A stretch of 64,000 nucleotides of DNA from Apostichopus japonicus (Eukaryota > Echinodermata > Holothuroidea > Aspidochirotida > Stichopodidae): assembly GCF_037975245.1 (NCBI RefSeq), contig NC_092574.1:9583713-9647712 (forward strand), in the 5' to 3' direction. Positions 27,201 to 39,600 of the stretch are shown piece by piece (within the stretch, counting starts at the first letter, position 1; each line of letters opens with the position of its first letter). The notes under the pieces are model-generated. The model was given only the letters and a program-made list of their open reading frames with translations, was not told the origin of the DNA and did not search any database. The translations under genes were made by a program, and so were the position numbers.

Positions 27201-28776
27201 AGAACTTTACAACAACCCTCAATATATTTTTTTTCCTGACTGACTGACATAATGGCTTTTCAAAAAAAAAAATATATATATATATAAAGTGTAATTAATG
27301 TCTGTAAATGCCTGGGAGGCTTAGATCCTCTATCTAAGTAAGTACTTTCTGAACAATGATAACATTTGGTGGGAATACTGACAATCATTAAATATGAAAT
27401 GCACAAAAAAAAAAAAAAAAAATAAAATAAAGACAAGGATGCAAAAACTGTCCCACATTAAGTTTACAGTCCTGAAGGAGAAATAACAAAGGACAACTGG
27501 GAATGTTCTTTAATCCAAATGTGTGTTATTTTCTCTGTGTAATCGCCAAATACCTTTTGCTCTATATGGGTAACATTAGGGTAGTCTCAAAAGTTGTGTA
27601 AATACTGCTTTAAAAAGGACGATTTGTGACAGAATTGGATTTAAAAACAATATATATACAGTAGCTCAATGAAAATGAAATTCTAAACTACTGTGCTTAC
27701 TTGAAGTCTGACCATTTTTAATATATATACGCTTTAACATATACGCTTTAACTTAAGTTTAGTGCCTTTCGATGACAATACAATACTGTACCTCAGCTCT
27801 ATTATAATGCACAAAAACACAAACAAACAATAAAATGAGACAATTGTGTAATCTACACACCTTTTTGCCCTAGAAGGCATACAGTGAAATATTTCTTAAA
27901 AGCTCAGGATGACAAAAAAGTTTATTACTTGTTAAATTATTAAAGTAGAAAATTAGTAAGCAATGCTGAGCTAAGCATTTGGGGGTCTTCTTTGGAGATG
28001 TGCTCTCTCCTTCAAAGGATAATAAATATATCTATTACATAAATACCTGACAAATCCAACGAAGGACATGATCAGCAAGCCTTCCAAGATACCAGACTGG
28101 AAGAAAAAGTTTGGAGAAAGGAGTGTTCAAAGTCATTCCTAATATTACATTTTGTACTAAAATCCAATAAAAAAGGGCAGTTATACCTAATTTTCAATTT
28201 CTATTCTGTTTGTACGACTACTTTATTGATTATAGTTTACAGTAAAAGTCGTAAAAGTCATGAAAGATCCTTGAGGACAAGCACTACTTGAGATAATCAG
28301 CACAATTTCTGTATTCAACATGTGCCCTGTATTACTGCTTATAATCAGCAAATATTATCTGGCAGGTCTCATAAGTCGGTACAGTAACTGATGTGTTCTG
28401 TAATTCAAGGTAAATTGCCTGTCAGAACTTGATTTTACCCATTAAATCTTTAAGCACAGTTGACATGTTTAAGCAAGTTGGTAAAATTTCTAGGCCTTTA
28501 CAGACCTCAAATTTAAAAAATGGGTGCAACAAAGCTTCGAAGCCATTTCCCCCTCATTTGGAGGAATATTTATATTCATGTCCTGGAGGCTGGTTTATTA
28601 TTGATTAAACATGAAAGCGAATCCTAATGTTAGTATTAGTAAGCCTGAGTTTGGCTCACAAAGATTCTTACCTCTTTAAATGCTGAAGGCAATCCTAGCA
28701 CACCAGCTCCAACAAAAGAGATGAACACATTTCCAAATATCTTCAATGGACTGCCTGTTCCTCCTTCTTCATGCAT
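18240..28776 (-). CDS. Amino-acid transporter of the AAAP family, AVT3/SLC36-like
   Basis: Predicted proton-coupled or vacuolar amino-acid transporter with about eleven membrane segments. Exons in transcript order: 28672-28776, 28047-28096, 26889-27093, 26506-26548, 26163-26228, 25061-25208, 23167-23236, 21860-21924, 21225-21291, 20918-20966, 20036-20169, 19533-19684, 18561-18620, 18240-18282. All phases join, giving 418 residues. The ATG follows an in-frame TGA. Family signs: IFGNVFISFVGAGVLGLPSA in the first membrane segment, AFYAIGDIGKLTVDISIIVS, GFSCAYLIFISNN, GEHTESIITLNLPQ, MALVGATCCTLLAFILPGIF, and DYTLIVLGII. A charged loop of about 65 residues follows the second segment. The sequence reads closer to plant AVT3 than to animal SLC36. 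Weaker points: exon 19533-19684 needs a GTTTGT donor, and the last short exon was chosen by phase and position. The exon 20036-20169 acceptor uses a C10 tract. Confidence 0.9.
20700..20840. repeat. Dispersed repeat, copy 1
   Basis: The order GTGATTGTGGGAGGAACCTG, TCAAAAGTG, a GATTTAGG-like word, and TGTGTTTATAATGGAATGCATAA also appears at about 41885-41990 with changes. It lies in a transporter intron. No class can be given. Confidence 0.4.
21930..23160. other. Transporter intron, nothing coding seen
   Basis: Intron between exons 23167-23236 and 21860-21924. It has poly-T and poly-A runs near 22650-22705 and a segment near 22150-22215 faintly like a tRNA (GGTTGGAGTCC). No exon is supported. 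Confidence 0.5.
24905..24957 (+). repeat. GGGGA short tandem repeat
   Basis: About ten GGGGA/GGGAGG units in a transporter intron. It has strong G-strand asymmetry and is capable in principle of four-stranded G structures. Confidence 0.8.
25715..26097 (-). mobile_element. tRNA-derived SINE-like element with duplicated tRNA-like head
   Basis: On the minus strand a tRNA-like segment reads GACAATTGGCTAAGGCG (A-box-like), an anticodon-like loop CTCGTGA, then GGTTCGATTCC (B-box). It occurs twice in tandem (about 25941-26020 and 26021-26097) with small differences. Next to it, in minus-strand order, come the complement of CCCAAGGACACAACG and of GGTACCCATTTAACAGCTGG, a body typical of SINEs in marine animals. 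It sits in a transporter intron in the same orientation as the gene. Confidence 0.65.
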
Positions 28777-30665
28777 TTTGAGAGTTGAGTGATGAAATCA
28801 ATGCTATTTGACAAAGAGCAGATGTAACTAATACAAATAATGGTTTTATATTATTACATACTGTATTAGAGCCTACTTGTTGTTATGAGTTTTTCAAATT
28901 ATTTCAAGGTTTGTTGATATTATTGTGTTTGAAATTGCAAGTGTTGGTGTTCACAGTTAACAATATGAAAATGCTTACTGTAGTTATGGATCATGCAAAG
29001 GATCAGTAAATGAAAAACACTTGAAATCTTGAAAAAAAATTATACATGTCATTAACACAGCACTAAAGAGATCAAACTACAGTATAACATTTCATGAGAT
29101 TTCAATCAAAATTCATGGGGAATAACAATAACTCAATTAAAGTTTTTAGCAAATCCTAAAACAAACTTCACAAAATTGTCAACATTTGTCACTTTTATTA
29201 GAAATTGCCCAAGTTTCCCGTTTAATATTAATGGGAGATATGACAATTCAAATATAGTGACATATATACAGTAATCACTTTTTGCCAATAGGTTTAATGG
29301 AAGCAAAGTAAATAGAAAGCTAAATATGAGATACTACAGGATCTATCTGCACATTTGAGAATGTGCCCTAGATACCTCTTGTCTATGGTAACCTTTTCAA
29401 TTCCAGGGGATAAACCTAATCTGATATTTCATGACTAGTTGAATCTCAAGATGAAACATTGCCATCAAATCACAGCAATCTACTGACCTTTCACTCTTGT
29501 TATTATTTTGCATTAATCAGGCCATTTTGTTCTGACCAAGCCTAGGCTCTGGTCAGAAGTTCGCTTGACAACATTCTAAACTAAACTCAAGAACAAACTT
29601 CGGAAGAAAACCACAGAAAAGACATTGAATATCAGTTAAGTAAGGCCTGACAGCAAATTTTTGGAATGTTTAGTTTTTGTCTTGTTTCATTATTAGTATT
29701 ACCTAGCCTACCACTGTCATACAAGTTACAACTTATTTACAACAACAGGAGTAGGCCTAGGCCTAGTACTTGTAGTAGTAGGTTCCAGTGCCATTTCGCC
29801 ATAGAAACATACTGCCATAACTTTTCGCCATAGGTTTCGAACCTTTCCCCCATGGCGGAAAGGTTCGAAACCTATGGCGGAAAGGTACATTTTAGGAATG
29901 AATTTGACACAGGAATGAAACTTTCTTTGATTCGCGTGGAAGGATAGGTACACTGTCTAGAAATGTGACGGTTCACTGGATAGACTGAATTGTAGTTAAG
30001 ACAAGATTGAGGAATAGATACAGTCTTTTATGTTTGAGTGTATGGACAATAGTATTGGCCTACCCTAGCCTATATGAAAGCAATGATATCGCTATACGAA
30101 AATTGGCATCGAAGCTACTGTGTAGCCAGGCTGTAGGCTTAACACTTTTTCTGAGAGGCAATAGTAGTCAGGACTAGCAGTACTGTACTGTAGTGTAGGA
30201 GTTTGTGATAGTACTATTGAACTTGACAGCGATCTTGAATTAAAATAATGTACAAAGTTACAGAACTGCAGTAAACGAACATGTTAAAACATCCTAAATG
30301 TGATGACTATAATTTAGAAACGAATGAACAGTAAAAACAAATACCTGCATATATTTCAACAGAAACGGCTAGGTACCCGGTGTGTTCATGTGGTATTTAA
30401 TGTCATATATCTGACACTAGTACTACTGAATGAAATGCATACGTCAATAATGTTTACAACTGATTGAGGGCAGTGTTTACTTTCACGTGTTTTCAATTTA
30501 AGAAAACCTAATGAAAACATGGTTAGGCCTAACACTGTAGCAACGTTTGTTTAGCTATGCATGCATCCGAACTGCAACTCGTAATGCTACATTAGTAGTA
30601 CCAGAGACAGTTTTACACAAGATACCGTCTTTCTAGCGAGAATAGACACAGACACGAGAAATAAA
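28777..30665. promoter_or_regulatory. Shared upstream region of the transporter and SDAD1
   Basis: The two start codons face away from each other across about 1.9 kb, so the promoters probably lie here, with 5' untranslated exons. No TATA box can be assigned. The right two-thirds holds AGGCCT palindromes (a doubled one near 29754-29766, others near 30525 and, inside the gene start, 30780) and the hairpin at 29826-29879. The left part (28800-29500) is plain AT-rich sequence. Confidence 0.5.
29826..29879. repeat. Perfect 23-bp inverted repeat with 8-base loop
   Basis: The left arm at 29826-29848 is the exact complement of the right arm at 29857-29879. The arms contain CCATAGGTTTCGAACC and the loop is CCCATGGC, itself near-palindromic. 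The word CGCCATAG also occurs about 30 bases to the left. It lies in the upstream region between the transporter and SDAD1. Confidence 0.85.
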
Positions 30666-33600
30666 ATGAGTGAAAAGAACAGAAACCAACTACCGAGCAA
30701 TCTGCCACAGCTGCAGAACCTAATAAAGAGGGACCCCGAATCATACTTCGAGGAGGTAGAGTAGCCTAACGTCAGCCAGTTAGGCCTAGCCTACATAACG
30801 TTAGGCAACATGCGTTCCCAACGTGCCACATATAACATTTTATGGTTAGCTTAGGCCTTACTTAGGTACTAGTGTAGAATACCCCCCCCCCCCTCCACCC
30901 TTGGCTAGTGCCTTCAATTAAGTACCAGTTTCAATATAACTAGGCTAGGCCTATATCATGAATATATAACTAGCCTAAGTAGCCTTTCCCACTTTGCTTG
31001 CATCTCCAACGAGTCCAAGGATTGATGGACAGACAAATCAAAACACTTTATTGAGACATTCTACATACATGCAATTGAGCAACGATAAATTGATCTAGAT
31101 TATTATGCGTTATGCTATCACAGTATCACCATTGTGACTGTGCCTCTACACCACAGGTGCTTCCTCCTAAATATTTATACCATTTGCAGTAACATATGAA
31201 AGAAGGCTAATGCCATGGCATGACATTATACTATAACCTTAGCTGCTTTGTGATTGACAATCTTTGGTGTCCAGATTGACCTCTGGAGACCTTATTCTTC
31301 ACTCCCAATAATAAACATAGCTATTTATTTTCTGATTAGTAAAGCTAGTTTGACCAGGCTAAATCAGTTTTTTTTTATATTCCTTTATAGTTTCAGCAAC
31401 AGCATCGACACTACCAGTCGCACTTGCAGGTGTTTCAGTTGAAGCCAACAGTACATTCTAAGGATGTTATTGACTTAACAATGTTCCTTTGTCAGGTAAG
31501 CAATGTTACAACCACATAACAATTTGTTAGCGGGAAATGTTTTTTGGCAGACTTGGGTACAAATTAACATTAAGTTATGTATACATACATCTTAGGTACA
31601 GTATGTTCTGTTTTCGCTAGTAATGTTACTAATGTATGCAATTTCATCAGGTACATTGTACCTTAACTTTTTTATCGTTATTTTGAGATTTATTTAGTTG
31701 TTTTCCAGCACAGCAGTGCACACAGTTTTCTGTAGTAGTTGTGCTTATAAGCCTTTATAATTATTATTAATATTATGATGATAACCTCTTGACCATTGAC
31801 CTCTTTTTGGCCATTACAGGTTTCTCTATGCTATCCCAAGGATTTGTCTGGATTACCCCTACAACTGACAGATATACTTCAGCGACATGGTACTGAAATG
31901 AATTCAGAGATGAGAATGGTATGTCAGTCAGTTACATTCCTTGGTTATCTGTCGGTAGAGCTTGTCTCGTTTTTCAAGTACTGATCGCTTATCCAAGTGC
32001 TAGCTACATCCTTAGTTTCTAGGAAGTGTGATGGTATGTGGTAGCTGTTAGAGTCTCTGCTTAACAGTCATTCGGTGCCTCATTGGAATCCTAACCAGGA
32101 ACCTGGTTTTGTTGACCTAACATTGCTGCTTGGAGGTGTTGTCCAGCAGAGTCCTCTATGGACTTGGTATTTCTGGGTTGCAAATTGCAAACTAGGGTTT
32201 GGTTCTGTTCTTTCAATGGTTTGAGAACAAATTTTTTTCACCATAGTTGCATTGTAATGATGAATTAAGTGCCTTAATTTCCCTCAATTTTTGGTTCCTT
32301 GCTTTAGCAAAAGGAACCTATGCAGTCAGGTTGGCGTGTGTGTGTATGTATGTATGTATGTATGTGTGTATGTGCGTGTGTGTGTCTGTGACACTTGCTT
32401 GGGTACGCTCTATCTCAATAAGGGAATGTTGGATTGAGGCCAAACTTGGACTATAGATCCACCATATGGAGAAGGTGTGCCCTATTGTTTCTGGTGCCCA
32501 CAAAGGTCACCAAAGGTCAGTTATGGTCCAAAAACCGAAAATATTAAAACTGCAATAACTCCCAGTGCCAATGTGCGACAAGATTGATATTTTGGGACAA
32601 GTTGTGAACTGGATAGGGGAGCATTTTCAAACTTAACGGTCATGTGATCTGAGGTCAACAAAGGTCAATTAATGATAAAAAACTAGTATTTTTGCGATAA
32701 CTTGAGAACGAAATGTCCGTTAGGGTTGGGAGTTGCTTCAATGTAATCCAATTGTTGACCCGCACCTGGGTGACCCTTGACCTCAATTTGACCTTTGGTG
32801 ACCTTTACGTGTTTTTTTGGATTTTTACAGTTTTGATGCTATTTTCAGATGTCAAAGGTACCTTCTGAACATAAATGTCAATAGGTTGACCCCGTGTGAC
32901 CTTTATGTGCGAAGTTATATGGGGTCAAAGTTTTTCGGTCGGAGTTAGGATGGTTGTACAGACTTGTCGTTTTGTTTTTTGGAATCAGGAGATTAAACTA
33001 CATTTGAAACCAAGGTCAAAAGGTCAAAGGTCACATTAGAAAAAATGTGCTTATTTTGGGAGGAAACGAGCAAAAAAGAAAATGTTTGGTTTTGATGCTA
33101 GATTTGGATACCAAAGGTACCTTCCGATCAAAAATGTCAATGGGTTGACACCCGTGTGACCTTCGTGTGCGAAGTTATACAAGGTCAAAGTTAATTTTCA
33201 GACATTTAATGCAATAACTCCCAGTTCCAAGGTGTGACGTGGTTGATATTTTTGGACAAGTTGCAAATGGTATAGGGGAATATTTTAAAACTTAACGGTC
33301 ATGTGATCCGAGGTCACCAAAGGTCAATTAATGTTAAAAAACTAGTATTTTGGGAGGAGAAAATGGGCAAAGCAAATAAATGTTTGAATTTGTATAGTTT
33401 GATGCTCTATTTAGGTCTCACCGATCAAAAATGTCAATAAGTTGACCCAAGGTGACCTTTGTATGTTAAGTTGTACGAGGTCAAAGTTAATTTTCAGACA
33501 TTTAGTGTAATAACTCCCAGTGCCAAGGTATTACACGGTTGATATTTTGGGACAAGTTGCAAATGGTATAGGGGAATATTTTCAAACTTAACGGTCATGT

Positions 33601-36600
33601 GATCCGAGGTCACTAAAGGTCAATTAATGATAAAAAACTAGTATTTTTGCGATAACTTGAGAACAAATTGTCCGTTAGGGTTGGGAGTTGCTTCAATGTA
33701 ATCCAATTGTCGACCCGCTTCTGGGTGACCCTTGACCTCAATTTGACCTCTGGTGACCTCTGGTGACCTTTTTGTGTTTTGTGGATTTTTACAGTTTCGA
33801 TGCTATTTTCAGATGTCAAAGGTACCTTCTGATCATAAATGTCAATGGGTTGACCCCCGTGTGACCTTTGTGTGCAAAGTTATACGAGGTCAAAGTTAAT
33901 TTTCAGATATTTAATGCAATAACTCCCAGTTCCGAGGTGTGACAGGGTTGATATTTTTGGAGTAGTTGCAAATGGTATAGGGTAATATTTTCAAACTTAA
34001 CGGTCATGTGATCCAAGGTCACCAAAGGTCAATTAATGATAAAAAACTAGTAATTTTGCGATAACTTGAGAACGAATTTTCAGTTAGGGTTGGGAGTTGC
34101 TTCTACGTAATCCAATTGTCCACCCACATCTGGGTGACCCTTGACCTCAATTTGACCTCTGGTGACCTTTTCGTGTTTTGGGGATTTTTACAGTTTCGAT
34201 GCTATTTTCAGATGTTAAAGGTACCTTCTGATCATAAATGTCAATAGGTTGACCCCTGGATGAGCTTTGTGTGTGAAGTTATAGGAGGTCAAAGTTAATT
34301 TTCAGACATTTCATGCAATAACTCCCAGTGCCAAGGTGTGACAAGGTTGATTTTTTTGGACAAGTTGCGAATGGTATAGGGGAATATTTTCAAACTTAGC
34401 GGTCATGTGGTCCAAGGTCACCAAAGGTCAGCTAATGTTAAAAAACTAGTATTTTGGGGGGGAGAAAATGGGCAAAGAAAACATGTTTGAATTTTTACAG
34501 TTTTGATGCTCCGTTTAGGTCTCACCGATCAAAAATGTCAATTGGTTGACCTACGGGTGACCTTTGTGTGTGAAGTTATGTATACAAGTTCAAAGTTAAT
34601 TTTTAGACATTTAATGCAATTAAATCCCAATGCCAAGGTGTGACACGGTTGATAATTTGGGACAAGTTGTGAATGGGGTGGTGGAACATTTTCATACTTA
34701 AAGGTCATGTCATCTGTGGTCACCAATGTTATCATATCTGTTGACCCGCTTGTAGGTGACCTTATACTTCTTACATTTTCGACGCCATATTTAGATCTCA
34801 AAAGTGCCTTTGATAAAAAATCCCATCACATTTTGTGATCACAAAAGTGTTGGCTATAGTGTTGGTTACTTTATGCGTACATGTAGGACCACAATTACTT
34901 GGACTATTTGAGCCCAATCTTGCTTGATAATATTATGTGTATTGTCATATACCCCAAGCAAGGAACCACAGTGCCCTTGGGCTCTTGTTGAGAAAGTGGT
35001 CAGGTGCAGAAGTACATTCTTGTAGATCCGTCTAGGGGAGGGGGGGCAGATATAACACACATCCACGATGATCCTGTGAGTAGTGTTCCCTTCTTGTTGG
35101 TTTCCTAGCTCTTGAAAAATATGAAAACTAACACTAGACAGGTTTTTTCATATCACAATGATTCTTTGCAGATTGTAAAATAAACTTGAAAGACACATTT
35201 TGCTGTTGACTGCTAAAGCATAAAGTGTATTCAGCACTGCTTGGGGTATCCTTGACTTTTTTTCATTATCTTTTGAGACAGGGAGCATGATGGTCTCATG
35301 CTAGAGCTGATGTTTTAGCAATTTGCTAGCTAACCCTTGGAAACCTTGGCCTGTCTTTTCAAATGTCTGGAAGAGCAAAGTTGCCAGACTGCGTTGAGTG
35401 AAAAAAGAAAATGACAAGTATTTTTATCCAAAACCTGTGTTGTCTAAGTCTCTGGTGTTGTCCAAGTTAAGTCTGTGTTGTCTCAGTTTTAGACAAAATT
35501 GTGTTGATCTAAAACTGTGTTATGTTTAAGGATATTATCATACGGACTCAGTATCGCCTTTTGTTATACAATGCCTGAAATGCAGGTGTTTTTCATATTA
35601 ATTGGTGATAACAAATGCTGTAATAAGGTTCTTATTTTGTCTCTTGAAGGTGATGTGTCGAGGACTAATGATATTGAGGAACCGAGGTCTTATGTCGCCG
35701 ACCAGTCTTCTCGAATTGTTCTTTGAGCTGTTCAGATGTCAAGACAAAAATCTACGACTAACTCTGTACAGGCACATAGTCAGCGATATCAAGAAGGTCA
35801 ACTCTAAACACAAGGATAATAAACTCAACACAGTAAGAATTTAATTACTTTTTACACATGTTATTCATTTTTAATTCTTTGGAAAAAAATATGTGTTGAT
35901 TATATATATGAGTAAAACTTCATTTATCGTGACTAATTTTAACAGAATCACAAACTTCTCAAGTTAATTCAGTCAACTGGGAAAACAAAGAACGAATAAA
36001 TGACAGTTGTGTTTTGAATTCCGATTGAGAAAGCTGTTGATCAGATGTAACAAGCACTCTCACATGTTAGAGGGGACACGACCCGAATTGTCATCTTTCA
36101 GCATATATGCCAGAGCTCGTTGGTGAGGAACAACATACACAAACTGCTAAGAAAACTCTTGCTCTGTGTTAGAGAGATACCTTAGTTTAAAAGTAATGTC
36201 TGAGGATTTAATTTTCTTAAATATGTGATTCCTTATTGCCACCTAGGATCTGAAACAAATCTAACTCTCTCATTGTTGTGAAGTAACATTAAATCTGTGA
36301 TACCTCCCGAATGGAATGAGATTTTTCTTACATGTTGGTATAAGCTGTTCATCACAGTTATCTCTATCATAGACGCTAATAAAGAGGATTGGGTCGTTTT
36401 GTGTCTCCTTTAAGCTTTGGTTATTTGTAGCAGGTTAAAAAAAAAGTGACTGCTTAGTATGGTCTGTTTACTGCAGTGTGTTCTCATAATTTGCACAAAC
36501 TTGTATCAGTCATGTAAGTGTGGTTCTTTTGTTACTGACAGAGCTTGCAGAACTTTATGTACAGAATGCTCCAAGATAGCAGTGCTGTGGCAGCCAAGAT

Positions 36601-39600
36601 GTCACTCAATGTCATGGTTGAACTGTACAGAAAGAACATTTGGTGAGTGTCAATAACTGTCGTCTAGTGTAGATATTTTCAGCAATAAAATGAACTTTAA
36701 GAACATTGTGACCATTTTGGTTGGTCAGTTAATTGAAATCTATGTAGATGCCGTGGTAATAGGCATCAATGGGATTTTCTTGTTTCATGTTGCAATTTTT
36801 TTTCTTTAATCATCACAGGAAAGATGCCAAGACTGTGAATGTGATAGTCACAGCTTGCTTTTCAAAAGTAACCAAGGTAAGTAATTACCATTTGAAATGA
36901 ACGTTTTCTCTAATAGATTCAAATTTTTAACATGGAATTCATCCATAGTTACGCAACCCCATCATCATCATCATCCTCTTTGAATATTGGAATGCTCTTT
37001 CACCTCCTGTATGTTGCATGCCAAGTCTAATTTGCATATAGGAATCAGGACACAGTTGTTATTGTCATTTACTGGCTGTAAAAGTTTATATTTGCACCTT
37101 TATGGAGAAGAAATCATACCTTCTAGCAATTAAGAAAGAAAAACAAATTTTTTTAAATCATATTTCCCACACAAAATTTAAAAGCAGAGAAAAGGAAAAA
37201 CTTCTTTCTAGGTGTAGGAAGTTCTTGAATTTTGAAGTTTAGTCTGGAAAAATGAGGAAAAGCCTGAACTGAACACTTCTTATAAGATATAAGTTATGCA
37301 AGCAAGGTGCTAGAGATAGTGTGATACAAGTTTAACGACATGTAATTCAAACTGTGGTGAATCGTTATGGCTACAGCATGTCATGTTTGGGATTCATTGG
37401 CTCTATATATAAGTGTATTTAACTGCTGAATGTGTCCAGCTAAGACATTTCAGTGGTCTCAGTCTCTCCTTTCATGTTTTTGATTAGTTTTTCTTTTGGC
37501 TCTCTCTCCGCAGATAATGGTTACAGCTATCAACTTTTTCCTGGGTGTTGACGAGATTGATGATGACTCTGACTCTGACTCGGAGGTTTGTCTCAAAAAT
37601 CAAAGTAAAATAAAAAGCAGAATAAAATAAAAAAGATAACAAATAAAAGTTTGTAAATTTTGTGAGACAATTGGACTGCAGGCCATCTTTCCATGAGTTT
37701 TAAAGTATTCCATGAATGAATTATGCCTAAAGTCTTGAATTACATATATATATTTTATTTGAGGGGGGGGGGGGAGGGGAGGGGGATGAAAGTCAATCTA
37801 GCAGATATTTGCATAAAACTATCCTTTAAATGTAAAGCCTTGCTTTTCACTTTGACTCACTGTAATGTGCTAATTTAATATATAATTTTAATATTTTAAT
37901 ATACCTTTTGCTTCATTTGTCTCTATGCTATGCATGGACTGCCATTCTCACCAGGGGGAGAAGGTCAACCCGAAGCATCTGTTGTTAGCGGACAGAGTCA
38001 ACAAAAAGACCAAGAAACGGAAGAAGAAATTAGATAGAGCCAAGAAATTGATAAAGGTAGGACAACGATGTCAACATGTCTCTGTGTGCGACGTATCAGA
38101 CCGTTATTAAAATGAGTAAATAACAGCAGACGATAATTAAAGCAAAAAGATAATCGCTTGAAGTATATGTACATCTTGATGACTGTGCAAACTAGTATTG
38201 GATTCATTCCACTCATAGGGTTTTCAGCAGAACATTTGTGGTGATACCAGTCCTACGTCATAGTGTGGTATTTCTGTCATGTTTTTTTCTTTTATGTCGT
38301 AGAAAAGCAAGAAGAAACAGAAACCAGAAACTTTCAACTTTTCTGCTCTTCACCTCGTCCATGATCCACAGGGTGAGTATAAAGGGTGTGAATAAACACT
38401 TGTTTTTCCTTATTGTAAGATGTTTTGAGAACCAGAGCCTGTAAAATTGTATTGCCGATTGTCAATGCTGGAAGACAGGTTTGGCAAATGGAGTCTGTCA
38501 TTAAATCTTGTTGAGTAGCACAGCTTAGGCTCATGGTTATGGTCGAAATGGACCACTCTTCATTTGTGAGGAATCCCTCTTTAAACATCTTAGGGTCTTT
38601 AATTGAAGTGGCTGGACTACTTAGTCTAACACACAGACCGTTAGGTCATTCCCTCAGAGCAACACAAAACTTGATGTGAAAAACATAAAGACTTTTTATG
38701 TCCTAAAAAAGACATGTTTCCAAAGCAGTAGCAATTTATAAAGGACATATGGTGTTGAAATGAAATCCAAGAATACTCAGTTGTTTTTATCAAGTCAACA
38801 GAACATGTTTTGATAGAGTTATTCATACTAACAAAACATTGGACGAACAATAAACATATAGACCCACACTGAGGCAGCCAACTACTATCAACAAGTCATC
38901 CTTAGTTTAAAGGAACATTCCATAGAATGAGTATAATAGCTGAATATCCCGAAAATTGAAATGCTCAATTTTTGTCCTTTTTTCTCGAACAATAACGTAT
39001 CAAAACTAATAATTCGGCCTTAACTCATCCTTTTTATACAGTCAGTCATGATGTTGTGTCTGCCTTTGAGCAGGATTCTGGATGACACCCTGTACTCTCA
39101 CCTTCTCCTCTACTTTATAGGTTTCGCAGAGGGTCTTTTCAAGCAGTTAGATAGCCGCAATGAAAGATTTGAAGTCAAACTCATGACGATGAACTTAATA
39201 TCCCGGCTCATCGGTGTCCATCAACTCTTCCTGTTTAACTTTTACCCGTATCTTCAACGGTTCATGCAGCCACATCAAACAGGTATTTTATAGCAAAATA
39301 CGATTGGAAAGGTTGTTGGAAGTATTGGAAAGTTTGTGCAACAAACCTTTCACTGTAATTGTTGTAATCAACAACAACAAATTTGTAAACAATTGATTCT
39401 GACACATATTCAGGATTATTTAATTTAGTTTCTTTATATCACAGAAATATATTAACAACACAGAGAAATTAATATAATGTAAAGGATTGATAAGGTGAAA
39501 GATAGAAAGACTTGCTTTCAGTTAGTTGGGGATTGGAAATTGTATGCTGTTTAACCCATTATGGCATTATAATCATATCGAAATATTTGGTTTGAGTAGT

